DNA of 14,517 bases, taken from assembly GCA_023230585.1 (NCBI GenBank), contig JALNXB010000049.1, forward strand, positions 1 to 14,517, written 5' to 3'. Position numbers and translations under genes: made by a program. Each line of letters begins with the position of its first letter. Positions within the stretch are counted from its first letter, which is position 1. The DNA is from a bacterium. Its GTDB lineage: Bacteria > Ratteibacteria > UBA8468 > B48-G9 > JAFGKM01. Positions 7,807 through 14,517 of this stretch are shown piece after piece. The notes under the pieces were generated by a model. The model saw nothing but the letters and a program-made list of their open reading frames with translations. It was not told the origin of the DNA and searched no databases.

Positions 7807-8985
7807 ATGCCTAAAGAGATAAGGATTGGAGTTATTGGTGCAACAGGTAGAGGAAGGTTTGCTTGGGCAATGCATAACCCTGAAAACGGAGTATCTGTTG
7901 TAGCTGGTGCCGATATATATGAAGAAAAACTTGATATTTTTAGAGAACGGTTTGGCGAAAAAAATCTATTTACAACAAAAGATTATAGGCAACTTCTTGC
8001 TAAAAAAGACATAAATACTGTTTTTGTTACTTCACCTGATTTTATGCATGAGGAACACGCGGTTGCTTCTTTAGAGGCAGGTAAAGATATTTATCTTGAA
8101 AAACCTATGGCAATAACTGTTGAAGGTTGCGATAGGATATTGAGGGCTGCCTATGAGAACGGAAAAAAAGTGTATATAGGTCACAATATGCGCCATATGG
8201 CTGTTGTTAAAAAAATGAAAGAATTAATCGATAAAGGTAGTATCGGAGAAGTTAAAACGGCTTGGTGTAGACATTTTGTTGATTACGGAGGAGATGCATA
8301 TTTTAAAGATTGGCATGCTGAAAGGAGTAAATCAACTGGGCTACTTCTTCAAAAAGGGTCTCACGATATTGATGTATTGCATTGGTTATGTAATGGGGTT
8401 ACAGCAAGGGTGACCGCTGTTGGGGGACTTACTCTTTATGATAAAATTACTGACAGGCACCATCCTTCTGAAAGAGGTGATGCAAGATGGTCAAAATATA
8501 ATTGGCCCCCAATGTCTCAAAAGGGGCTTAATCCAATTATTGATGTTGAAGATATTAGTATGATGTTAATGGTGCTTGATAATGGTATTTATGCCTCCTA
8601 TCAGCAGTGCCATTTCACTCCAGATGGTTCAAGGAACTATACTTTTATTGGGACTGAAGGTCGTATTGAAAATTTTGGTATTAGCCCAGGTAGCGCTATT
8701 GTAAGATTATGGAATAGAAGAGGTAGCGCAAATCAATATGGTAACGAACAGCATTTTGTGCCTCACATTGTTGGGGGGCACGGGGGCTCTGATATAGGAA
8801 TACTTGGTGAATTTTTAAATTATGTTAGATATGGAACTAAAATAACTACTTCCCCTATAGCCGGGAGGTATAGTGTTGCAGCGGGGTATTATGCAACCCA
8901 GTCGATACGAAATGGCAACTTACCTTATGATATACCAGGTTTACCTAAAGAAATTTATGATTATTTCAATAAAGACCTTCTTTAG
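7807..8985 (+). CDS. Gfo/Idh/MocA family NAD(P)-dependent sugar dehydrogenase
   Basis: A 392-residue protein starting at ATG 7807 behind AGAGGA. An N-terminal Rossmann fold is evident from RIGVIGATGRGRF (6-18) with a glycine-rich loop, TVFVTSPDFMHEEHA (71-85) and the canonical YLEKPMAIT (96-104), where Lys99 is the usual catalytic or cofactor-binding lysine. The C-terminal alpha/beta domain shows LLQKGSHDIDVLHW (180-193), with His186, Asp189 and His192 in the usual substrate pocket positions. The family oxidises or reduces sugars, inositols and their acids using NAD(P). This one is an ordinary EKP-type dehydrogenase, unlike the divergently encoded paralogue at 5703-6812. It sits alone between a divergent promoter region and a 129-base gap with a new promoter, so it is probably monocistronic or partly read through. 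The substrate is not assignable. Stop codon is TAG. Confidence 0.92.
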   Translation: MPKEIRIGVIGATGRGRFAWAMHNPENGVSVVAGADIYEEKLDIFRERFGEKNLFTTKDYRQLLAKKDINTVFVTSPDFMHEEHAVASLEAGKDIYLEKPMAITVEGCDRILRAAYENGKKVYIGHNMRHMAVVKKMKELIDKGSIGEVKTAWCRHFVDYGGDAYFKDWHAERSKSTGLLLQKGSHDIDVLHWLCNGVTARVTAVGGLTLYDKITDRHHPSERGDARWSKYNWPPMSQKGLNPIIDVEDISMMLMVLDNGIYASYQQCHFTPDGSRNYTFIGTEGRIENFGISPGSAIVRLWNRRGSANQYGNEQHFVPHIVGGHGGSDIGILGEFLNYVRYGTKITTSPIAGRYSVAAGYYATQSIRNGNLPYDIPGLPKEIYDYFNKDLL

Positions 8986-9037
8986 AATATTTTGAAAGAA
9001 AATCCAACAGTTTTTAAATCTAAGTTATTAGTTTTAT

Positions 9038-9065
9038 TTGATAATATTTAACTTTTGTCTATAAT
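9038..9065 (+). promoter_or_regulatory. Putative sigma70-type promoter of the deacylase-GH4-mdcA operon
   Basis: TTGATA (9038-9043), a 16-base spacer and a perfect TATAAT (9060-9065) sit in the gap after the dehydrogenase gene, 49 bases before the ATG at 9115. This is the best promoter match for a protein gene in the window. Confidence 0.65.
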
Positions 9066-9114
9066 GGAATGTTAAGTCTATTTTTAAAATCTTTACAACA
9101 GTAATGGAGAAAAA

Positions 9115-10104
9115 ATGGCTAAAATTGAAAAGAAGATTATAGAGGTAAAAATAAAAAACATTGAAGAGTTTAACCTTCCTTATTGGGAGATAGATTCTGG
9201 TAAAGAGGGGCCGTCTTTTTTGCTGACAGCAGCTTTGCACGGATGCGAAGTTATTGGTTGCGAAGTTTTGAGAAGGTTCTGTCCTATTGCGGGAGAAAAA
9301 CTTATAAAAGGAAAGATCATTCTTCTACCTTTTGGTAATCCGCCAGCATTATGGAACCGAAGACACCATGTTTATTCAAGCTCAAACGAACCTAAGGGGC
9401 ACGGGGTAGATAATATTCAAAGAGCTTGGCCTGGTAACCCTGATGGTCACGAGATTGAGCAGTTAGCTTTTATTATAAATGAAAATATTATTAAGCATGC
9501 AACTCATAACATTGATATGCACTGTTGGAGCCGTTTTAATGTTGCTGCTTCTGTCCCGGATAACGAAGAAAAGCAGATAAAATTTGCTCTTGCTGCTGCC
9601 TTGCCTGCAATAAATATTGTTGACAGGGTTCCAAAGCCTCCTCCCTGCTTTTTAAGTGGGCTTTTTAATTATACCGGAAGACTCTCTTTTTCAATGGAAT
9701 TCTCCGGACAATATATGCTTTCAGAAAAAGAAATTAAGCTTGGTTTAAGAATGTTGACCAACTGCTCAAAATATCTCAAGATGTTTGACGGGGAACTTGA
9801 AGGTATGGATGAACCTGTGATGTATAGCGGAAAATCTGAAACAGCTGTTGTGAATGCGCCTATGAACGGTCTTTTTATTGAAAACGGTCTTTCTACTGGG
9901 GATTGGGTTAAAAAAGGTGACCTTCTTGGAACACTTTTTAGTGACGATACCCTTGATGTAGAGGAGATAAGAGCTCCAATAGATGGGGGGCTTTATACTT
10001 ACGGATGTCATAGAAGAAACGCTGACGTTGACCTTGCCGCTCAACACCCTTATGCAGATAAGGGAGATGTTTTGGCAGTAATTATATCAGCAAGAAAGAC
10101 GTAA
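9115..10104 (+). CDS. Zinc-dependent deacylase of the succinylglutamate desuccinylase/aspartoacylase (M14-like) family
   Basis: A 329-residue protein starting at ATG 9115 behind TGGAGA. The family removes acyl groups from N-acylated amino compounds with one zinc ion. Visible motifs: TAALHGCEVIG (38-48) with His42 and Glu45 as the HxxE zinc pair, LLPFGNPPALWNRRH (70-84), NIDMHCWS (132-139) with His136 as the third ligand, and LSFSMEFSG (190-198) with Glu195 as the probable catalytic base. Residues 246-325 form the C-terminal beta domain common in AspA/AstE proteins (APMNGLFIE, GDWVKKGDLLGTLF, IRAPIDGGLY), resembling a biotinyl/lipoyl-like fold. No signal peptide is seen, so it is cytoplasmic. 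First gene of a tightly spaced operon, 18 bases before the DUF1284 gene. It probably deacylates a small acylated amine or sugar derivative. Confidence 0.87.
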   Translation: MAKIEKKIIEVKIKNIEEFNLPYWEIDSGKEGPSFLLTAALHGCEVIGCEVLRRFCPIAGEKLIKGKIILLPFGNPPALWNRRHHVYSSSNEPKGHGVDNIQRAWPGNPDGHEIEQLAFIINENIIKHATHNIDMHCWSRFNVAASVPDNEEKQIKFALAAALPAINIVDRVPKPPPCFLSGLFNYTGRLSFSMEFSGQYMLSEKEIKLGLRMLTNCSKYLKMFDGELEGMDEPVMYSGKSETAVVNAPMNGLFIENGLSTGDWVKKGDLLGTLFSDDTLDVEEIRAPIDGGLYTYGCHRRNADVDLAAQHPYADKGDVLAVIISARKT

Positions 10105-10122
10105 TGATAAATAAGGAGGGAA

Positions 10123-11106
10123 ATGGATACATATTTTAAAGTTAGACCTTATCAATTAATGTGTATTTTTTGTAAGACTGAAGGCGGTTTTACGGATACT
10201 AAAGAGGATAAGAAATTAAAAAAAATAAAAGATGCAATAGCTGCCAACCCTGATATGCCAATAACTCTTGTGTGTAACGTAGCAAGTAATTTTTCTTACC
10301 AAAATCCCGGTTTAGAAGATGATACACCTGAAGGGGAACTATATAACAAAAAGAGAGATATTGATATACTTCAAAAGATGGGGCTTGTACCGGGAACAAC
10401 TATGCCGGCTCGTTCTTTGTTACAAAAACTGTTAAAAAGTATTGAATCTTCCTCAGGTGTTTGTGGTTATGGAAATATGGATTCTAAAATATGGAAAGGG
10501 TGTAAGTTGGCAGATTCTGGCAACTATGAAAAAGCTCATAAAAAAGGTATATCTTTAATTGTTTCAGAGCGAAGTGAAAAAGAATGTTTAGATGCTAAAG
10601 AACCTTCAGTTAGAGAGATGTATAGCGCTAAAATGCTTTTAATAAGACCTCACCATCTTATGTGTATGGCTTGTTTTTCAGGTGGACCTCGAGGAGGCGC
10701 ACCTATACAGGAGGACAACCTTTTTGAAGCAATAGATATTATACGTAAAAATCCAGAGATACCTGTAAAACTAATTGAAGGCCCTTGTATGGTCTGCTCA
10801 CCGTGTAAGGTCTATCTTCCAGAAAAAAATATTTGTGTAGGCGGTTCTTCTATGGCTTTGCGAGACGAAAAGAAAGACCTGGACGTGTTACAAAAACTCG
10901 GTCTGAAGTATGGTGATGTTCTGTCTGGGAAAGAGTTATATCAAAAACTGTTTACTAAAATTAAATCAACTAAAGAAATTTGTGGATTTGGGGATGGCAT
11001 AGCACGTTCTTATGAATGGACAGGGTGTGGTATGGATGGTTATCCAGTATATGAAAAAGTAAGAAAAGAAGGCATGAAAATACCCGGTTTAAAAATTAAA
11101 GAGTAG
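10123..11106 (+). CDS. Tandem DUF1284-like cysteine-rich protein
   Basis: A 327-residue protein starting at ATG 10123, just behind AAGGAGGG. It consists of two related halves. Repeat 1 covers about residues 5-144 and repeat 2 about 171-317: VRPYQLMCIFC matches IRPHHLMCMAC, KKRDIDILQKMGL matches EKKDLDVLQKLGL, GVCGYGN matches EICGFGD, and IWKGCKLADSGNYEKAHKKG matches EWTGCGMDGYPVYEKVRKEG. The RPHHLxC start and the Cys cluster of repeat 2 (Cys181, 184, 222, 225, 228, 238) recall DUF1284, whose function is unknown to me; a metal or iron-sulphur site is plausible. Repeat 1 keeps CxxC (14, 17) and Cys51 but lacks the PCxxCxxC arrangement, so it may have lost the site. DUF1284 proteins are usually short single units, so the doubling is unusual. 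No function is assigned. Confidence 0.8.
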   Translation: MDTYFKVRPYQLMCIFCKTEGGFTDTKEDKKLKKIKDAIAANPDMPITLVCNVASNFSYQNPGLEDDTPEGELYNKKRDIDILQKMGLVPGTTMPARSLLQKLLKSIESSSGVCGYGNMDSKIWKGCKLADSGNYEKAHKKGISLIVSERSEKECLDAKEPSVREMYSAKMLLIRPHHLMCMACFSGGPRGGAPIQEDNLFEAIDIIRKNPEIPVKLIEGPCMVCSPCKVYLPEKNICVGGSSMALRDEKKDLDVLQKLGLKYGDVLSGKELYQKLFTKIKSTKEICGFGDGIARSYEWTGCGMDGYPVYEKVRKEGMKIPGLKIKE

Positions 11107-11128
11107 CGTCTTTTAAAAGGAGGCTTTA

Positions 11129-12460
11129 ATGGCTAAAATAACTTTTATAGGGGCTGGTAGTTTAGGTTTTACAAGAGGGCTTGCGATAGACCTTCTCAAT
11201 TTTCCTCTTATGAAGGATGCAACCATAAGCCTTATGGATATTGATGAAGAGCGACTCGAGTATGCAAGAAGAAGTGTACAGCATATTATTGACCTTGGTA
11301 AGTTTCCTGCTAAATTGGAAGTAACTACCGATAGGAAAAAAGCATTAAAAGGTGCTAACGCTGTTTTGTGTACAATCTTATCTGGCGATGTTGATGTATG
11401 GCGCTACGATATAGAGATACCAAAAAAGTATGGTATCGATACAAATATCGGCGATACAAGAGGGCCGTCTGGAATTTTTAGAGCCTTAAGAACTATACCA
11501 GTAATGCTTGATATATGTAGAGATATTGAAAAGGTGTGTCCTGATGCTATCCTTCTTAACTATACCAACCCAATGGCGATGCTTTGCCGGGCTATGCAGA
11601 AAGAGACAGACGTAAAAGTGACTGGTTTATGTCATAGTGTCCAAGGTACTGCTGAAATGCTTGCCCGATGGATAGGGGTTGATATGAAACATATAACTTT
11701 TGTTTGTGCAGGGATAAACCATCAGTCGTGGTATGTTGAGTTTAAAAAGGATGGAAAAGATGCTTACCCATTAATTCGGAAAGCTTTAAAAAAGAAAGAG
11801 ATTTATTGGGAGAGTGCTGTAAGAAACGAGATGTTCCTTGCTTTGGATTACTACGTAACTGAATCGAGCGGACATAACTCTGAATATAACTGGTGGTTTA
11901 GGAAACGGCAGGATTTAATAGATAAATTCTTTCCAGAGAAAGATGGAAAACCTAACTCTGGTGAGTACGGTCGTATATTAAAGGCGTACTTGCAAAGAAA
12001 AATAGACTGGAAAGATAGGATAGATGATTGGATAACAAAAATAGAAAAGAAGGATGTTCTTAGAACAAGTCACGAGTACGCTTCAAGTATTATAAACGCA
12101 TATCTTGGTGGTACTCCTTTTCTCTTTAATGGAAATGTTCCTAATACGGGCATCATCTCAAATCTACCTAACGATGTTTGTGTGGAAGTACCTGTTTTAA
12201 TAAACAAACGTGGTTTCAATTCTATTCACGTTGGTGCTTTACCTCCTCAGTGTGCGGCTTTAAACAATATAAGTATTGCTGTTGAAGAGATGGCTGTTGA
12301 AGGTATTCTTACTGGTGACCCAGTAAAAATCTTTCAAGCAATATGTTACGACCCTCTTACTGCGGCAGTCCTTTCCCTTGAAGAGATAAGAAAAATGGTG
12401 AATGAAATGTTTGAGAAGAATAAAGATTTTATGCCTCAATTTAAAAAGAAGAAGGTATAA
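11129..12460 (+). CDS. Glycoside hydrolase family 4 (alpha-galactosidase/alpha-glucosidase type)
   Basis: A 443-residue protein starting at ATG 11129 behind AAAAGGAGG. GH4 enzymes cleave glycosides by an oxidation-elimination route using NAD and a divalent metal, in the cytoplasm. Seen here: ITFIGAGSLGFTRG (4-17) NAD-binding loop, MDIDEERL (36-43), IGDTRGPSGIFRALRTIPV (107-125), NYTNPMAM (144-151), LCHSVQGT (167-174) with Cys168 as the metal ligand, CAGINHQSWY (193-202) with His198 as the second ligand, and YVTESSGHNSEYNWWFRK (242-259). From memory, the CHSV signature belongs to the AglA/MelA branch acting on non-phosphorylated alpha-glycosides, as opposed to the CDMP/CNVP signatures of phosphoglycosidases. 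The GDTxGPxGIFRALRTIP stretch is MelA-like, so alpha-galactosidase is the best guess. It lies 22 bases after the DUF1284 gene and 12 before mdcA. Confidence 0.92.
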   Translation: MAKITFIGAGSLGFTRGLAIDLLNFPLMKDATISLMDIDEERLEYARRSVQHIIDLGKFPAKLEVTTDRKKALKGANAVLCTILSGDVDVWRYDIEIPKKYGIDTNIGDTRGPSGIFRALRTIPVMLDICRDIEKVCPDAILLNYTNPMAMLCRAMQKETDVKVTGLCHSVQGTAEMLARWIGVDMKHITFVCAGINHQSWYVEFKKDGKDAYPLIRKALKKKEIYWESAVRNEMFLALDYYVTESSGHNSEYNWWFRKRQDLIDKFFPEKDGKPNSGEYGRILKAYLQRKIDWKDRIDDWITKIEKKDVLRTSHEYASSIINAYLGGTPFLFNGNVPNTGIISNLPNDVCVEVPVLINKRGFNSIHVGALPPQCAALNNISIAVEEMAVEGILTGDPVKIFQAICYDPLTAAVLSLEEIRKMVNEMFEKNKDFMPQFKKKKV

Positions 12461-12472
12461 GAAAGGAATAAA

Positions 12473-14125
12473 ATGGAATTTAACAGACTATTAAAAGATA
12501 AAAAGGAACGGATAGGAAAGGTTAACCATCTTAGAGTAGGAACAAGTAAAATAGTTGAAAAAAAAGATACAGTTGAACTTCTTGAAAATCTGATTAATAG
12601 TTATGATAGGGTTTGCCTTGAAGGAAACAATCAGAAGCAGGCAGATTTTCTTGCTAAAGAATTATGTAAACTAAATCCACAAAAGGTGAATAACCTACAT
12701 ATGGTTCAATCTTCGCTTGTGTTGGAAGAACATTTGGATGTTTTTGAAAAAGGTATAGCTTCAAAGGTGGATTTTGCTTTTTCGGGTCCTGTAAGTAAAA
12801 GGTTGGCAGAGTTGGTTAGCGAAAAAAAAATTAACCTTGGTGCAATACATACCTATCTCGAATTACATTCAAGGTATTTTCTTGATTTATCTCCAAGAGT
12901 ATCTCTTGTTGCAGGTATGTATGCTGATAAAGATGGCAACCTGTATACAGGACATAACACCGAAGATACCCCAACCATTTGTGAAGCGACGGCTTTTAAG
13001 CAAGGAATAGTTGTTGCGCAGGTTAAAGAGATAAGAGAAAATTTGCCGAGAGTAGATATCCCTGCAAGTTGGATAGACATTGTTATTCCAACAGATGAAG
13101 AACCTTATGTAGAACCACTTTTTACCAGAGACCCAGAAAAAATAACAGAGTTACAGATTTTTCTGGCGATGCTTGTAATCAAAGGAATATACGAGCCATA
13201 CAAAATAACTTCTCTGAACCACGGTATAGGTTACGCTCCTCAGGCGATAGAACTCTTGTTGCCGACGTTTGCGAAACATCTTAAAGGTAAAATTTGTACC
13301 CATTGGGCGTTAAATCCTCATCCTACGTTAATTCCAGCAATAGAAGAAGGGTTTGTAGAGAATATACATTCTTTTGGTAGTGAGCCTGGGATGGAAGATT
13401 ACTGTAACCAGAGGCAAGATATATTTTTTTGCGGTGAAGATGGTACAATGCGTTCTTCAAGAACCTTTTGTCAACTTGTGGGTCTTTATGGTATAGATTG
13501 TTTTTTGGGAGCGACTCTCCAGATAGACAAGTTTGGTAATAGTTCAACTGCAACTAAAGGTAGAATAGCAGGGTTTGGTGGTGCTCCTAACCTTGGAAGC
13601 AACGCTCCCGGTAGAAGACACGAAACTTACGGGTATATGAAAGCGGGAGAAGAAGATAATCTCTTACAGGATGCAGTTGGTGGATACCCAAGAGGTAGAA
13701 AGATTGTGGTCCAACTTACACCAACTATAAGCGAAAAGAGACAGATCCCTGTTTTTGTTGAAGAACTCGACGCTGTGTCATTGTGGAGAGAAAAGAAGTT
13801 TAATACTCCACCTGTTATGATATATGGAGATCAGATAACCCATATAGTAACAGAGAAAGGGATAGCCAACCTTCATAAATGTTCTGACTTGAACGAAAGA
13901 ATGGCAGCTATAAGAGCAATTGCTGGGGATACGCCTGTTGGTAGGAAGGAGGATTGTGAGGAGACAAAAGGACTAATAAAAAGACAGATAGTTGTTACAC
14001 CAGAAGATTTGAAATTAAATATGAGTGACGCAAAAAGAGACCTTCTTGTTGCAAAAAGTTTTGATGATATTATAAGGTTTTCCGGCGGACTTTACAAAGT
14101 TCCAAACAAGTGTTTAACAAAATAA
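12473..14125 (+). CDS. mdcA: Malonate decarboxylase alpha subunit-like acyl-carrier/CoA transferase
   Basis: A 550-residue protein starting at ATG 12473 behind AAAGGA, close to the usual MdcA length. MdcA is the malonyl-ACP:acetate transferase subunit of malonate decarboxylase. Long conserved segments are recognisable: IVIPTDEEPYVEPLFTRDP (203-221), ELQIFLAMLVIKGIYEPY, LNHGIGYAPQAIELLLP, KICTHWALNPHPTLIPAIEEG, SFGSEPGMEDY, DGTMRSSRTFCQLVGLYGID, LQIDKFGNSSTATKGRIAG and FGGAPNLGSNAPGRRHETYGY. The other malonate decarboxylase genes (mdcB, C, D, E, G, H) are not in the window; the next feature downstream is a tRNA. It is therefore an orphan alpha subunit at the end of a deacylase/DUF1284/GH4 operon, and it may transfer acyl groups between CoA or other thiols rather than serve malonate decarboxylase. 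Homology is secure; the role is inferred. Confidence 0.88.
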   Translation: MEFNRLLKDKKERIGKVNHLRVGTSKIVEKKDTVELLENLINSYDRVCLEGNNQKQADFLAKELCKLNPQKVNNLHMVQSSLVLEEHLDVFEKGIASKVDFAFSGPVSKRLAELVSEKKINLGAIHTYLELHSRYFLDLSPRVSLVAGMYADKDGNLYTGHNTEDTPTICEATAFKQGIVVAQVKEIRENLPRVDIPASWIDIVIPTDEEPYVEPLFTRDPEKITELQIFLAMLVIKGIYEPYKITSLNHGIGYAPQAIELLLPTFAKHLKGKICTHWALNPHPTLIPAIEEGFVENIHSFGSEPGMEDYCNQRQDIFFCGEDGTMRSSRTFCQLVGLYGIDCFLGATLQIDKFGNSSTATKGRIAGFGGAPNLGSNAPGRRHETYGYMKAGEEDNLLQDAVGGYPRGRKIVVQLTPTISEKRQIPVFVEELDAVSLWREKKFNTPPVMIYGDQITHIVTEKGIANLHKCSDLNERMAAIRAIAGDTPVGRKEDCEETKGLIKRQIVVTPEDLKLNMSDAKRDLLVAKSFDDIIRFSGGLYKVPNKCLTK

Positions 14126-14160
14126 AATAGTTGGCTAAAAAAAATGTGTCTATTTATTTT
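14119..14160 (+). terminator. Possible AT-rich terminator hairpin after mdcA
   Basis: AAAATAAAATAG (14119-14130) can pair with CTATTTATTTT (14150-14160) with one bulged A, around a 19-base loop. The stem overlaps the mdcA stop codon. It is almost pure A/T and has no separate U-tract, so it is a weak terminator candidate. Confidence 0.25.
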
Positions 14161-14186
14161 GCTCAAATCATAAATTCTGGTATAAT
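14159..14186 (+). promoter_or_regulatory. Promoter of tRNA-Ala
   Basis: A perfect TATAAT at 14181-14186 is preceded by TGG, giving an extended -10 element. A weak -35 (TTGCTC, 14159-14164) lies 16 bases upstream. The tRNA begins 14 bases after the -10 box, so transcription would start a few bases before the mature 5' end. Confidence 0.6.
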
Positions 14187-14200
14187 GTATAGGTTGATTA

Positions 14201-14273
14201 GGGGATATAGCTCAATTGGGAGAGCGTCCGCCTTGCACGCGGAAGGTTACGGGTTCGACTCCCGTTATCTCCA
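14201..14273 (+). tRNA. tRNA-Ala (anticodon UGC)
   Basis: A 73-base cloverleaf without an encoded CCA end. Acceptor stem GGGGATA pairs with TATCTCC, including the G3-U70 wobble that identifies alanine tRNA. D arm is GCTC/GAGC, anticodon stem TCCGC/GCGGA with loop CTTGCAC (anticodon TGC), T stem ACGGG/CCCGT with loop TTCGACT. The discriminator base is A. All stems are fully paired apart from the identity wobble, so it should be functional. Confidence 0.98.
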
Positions 14274-14316
14274 CAGAAAAAGTGTGGCTGACAGTTTGCA
14301 GAAAACGTAAAAAGAA

Positions 14317-14502
14317 ATGACTGTCGAAGCCGTAACCTTAAAAGGGTTTGGTGATAAAAAAGTATGAGGTGTTTACTCACTCTGGTACTACGGTGCATAC
14401 AACTTCTACGCTACAATCGGGCACTCTGAGAACTCACCCTTCTGCATAGAAGACATCTCCGAAGGGCTTAACAGGCTCAGAGTAGGGGAACAAAAGGCTT
14501 AA
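14317..14502 (+). pseudogene. Small reading frame interrupted by one in-frame TGA
   Basis: From ATG 14317 the frame reads MTVEAVTLKGFGDKKV, meets TGA at 14365-14367, then continues for 44 sense codons to TAA at 14500-14502. The downstream part has a protein-like composition, for example SLWYYGAYNFYATIGHSEN and SPFCIEDISEGLNRLRVGEQ. There is no start codon just after the TGA and no clear Shine-Dalgarno before 14317. The product is not recognised. It may be a gene broken by a nonsense mutation, a recoded UGA (selenocysteine or readthrough), or a chance frame across a structured RNA. Confidence 0.3.
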
Positions 14503-14512
14503 ACCTTTTGTT
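14489..14512 (+). repeat. Perfect 9-bp hairpin near the right edge
   Basis: AACAAAAGG (14489-14497) and CCTTTTGTT (14504-14512) form a perfect 9-bp stem with a 6-base loop that holds the TAA ending the small reading frame. It lies at the position expected for a transcription terminator but is followed by AACAG, not a U-tract, so termination is uncertain. Confidence 0.5.
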
Positions 14513-14517
14513 AACAG

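Larger units (their letters stand above)
14286..14512 (+). ncRNA. Candidate structured RNA downstream of tRNA-Ala
   Basis: A run of inverted repeats in DNA of about 49% GC (my count over 14371-14490), higher than its surroundings. Stems: GGCT+GACAGT (14286-14295) with ACTGTC+AGCC (14320-14331, GA bulge); AACCTT (14334-14339) with AGGGTT (14343-14348); GTATG with CATAC (14362-14400); ACTCTGAG (14423-14430) with CTCAGAGT (14476-14483) enclosing CCCTTC (14437-14442) with GAAGGG (14461-14466); and a closing hairpin at 14489-14512. The succession of non-overlapping stems suggests a folded RNA, possibly co-transcribed with the tRNA. No known RNA family was recognised. A competing interpretation, a broken reading frame, covers part of the same stretch. 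Confidence 0.3.

Noticed and set aside
10123..11106. Ferredoxin or radical-SAM assignment for the cysteine-rich protein
   Set aside because: The cysteine spacing matches neither CxxCxxCxxxC ferredoxin clusters nor the CxxxCxxC radical-SAM motif; similarity is to DUF1284 instead.
14365..14367. UGA reassigned to tryptophan or glycine throughout the genome
   Set aside because: All eleven long genes run full length with no internal TGA, and the Trp codons I spot-checked in them are TGG, so the standard bacterial code applies.
14198..14398. Minus-strand frame of 66 codons ending with a GSRTRNLPRARR-like segment
   Set aside because: It is the antisense translation of the tRNA-Ala gene, a well-known false ORF; it has no RBS or independent support.
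1..14517. CRISPR array, insertion sequence, prophage, toxin-antitoxin or biosynthetic gene cluster
   Set aside because: No regularly spaced repeats, transposase, integrase, phage structural gene or assembly-line enzyme was seen; the tRNA gene shows no duplicated 3' end within the window that would mark an attachment site.

Overview
The window is AT-rich (clearly below 45% GC by eye) and gene-dense, with ATG starts, AGGAGG-type ribosome binding sites and sigma70-like promoters, so it is bacterial. It looks like accessory catabolic DNA from an uncultivated, probably anaerobic and saccharolytic bacterium. The families present (ceramidase-like proteins, several Gfo/Idh/MocA proteins, LamG fusions, DUF1284) recall PVC-group, Lentisphaerae-like or candidate-phylum genomes. 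That taxonomic guess is weak, because no marker gene is present.

Layout. (1) Bases 2-5667 (+): a compact operon of a ceramidase-like protein cut by the window edge, a second ceramidase-like paralogue, a secreted LamG/C45-type Ntn-hydrolase fusion, and an amidohydrolase/GNAT fusion. (2) Bases 5703-7635 (-): a two-gene operon of a DhnA-type class I aldolase followed by a GH109-like Gfo/Idh/MocA protein. (3) Bases 7636-7806: a divergent promoter region containing a perfect 11-bp inverted repeat whose arms lie 21-22 bases upstream of the two start codons. (4) Bases 7807-8985 (+): a canonical Gfo/Idh/MocA dehydrogenase. (5) Bases 9115-14125 (+): a four-gene operon behind a good promoter, with an AspA/AstE-type zinc deacylase, a protein carrying two tandem DUF1284-like repeats, a GH4 glycosidase and a stand-alone malonate decarboxylase alpha subunit homologue (MdcA). 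(6) Bases 14201-14273: tRNA-Ala(UGC) with its own promoter. (7) Bases 14274-14517: about 240 bases of higher GC that hold either a TGA-interrupted small reading frame, a structured RNA, or both.

How the genes may work together (inference): the theme is removal or transfer of acyl groups (two ceramidase-like proteins, an Ntn amidase/acyltransferase, a GNAT, a zinc deacylase, an acyl-carrier transferase) next to redox-based sugar chemistry (GH4, two Gfo/Idh proteins, an aldolase). This fits breakdown of an N- or O-acylated glycan or glycolipid, followed by oxidation and retro-aldol cleavage of the sugar. No transporter, regulator, mobile element or CRISPR array is present. No known defence or toxin system was recognised.
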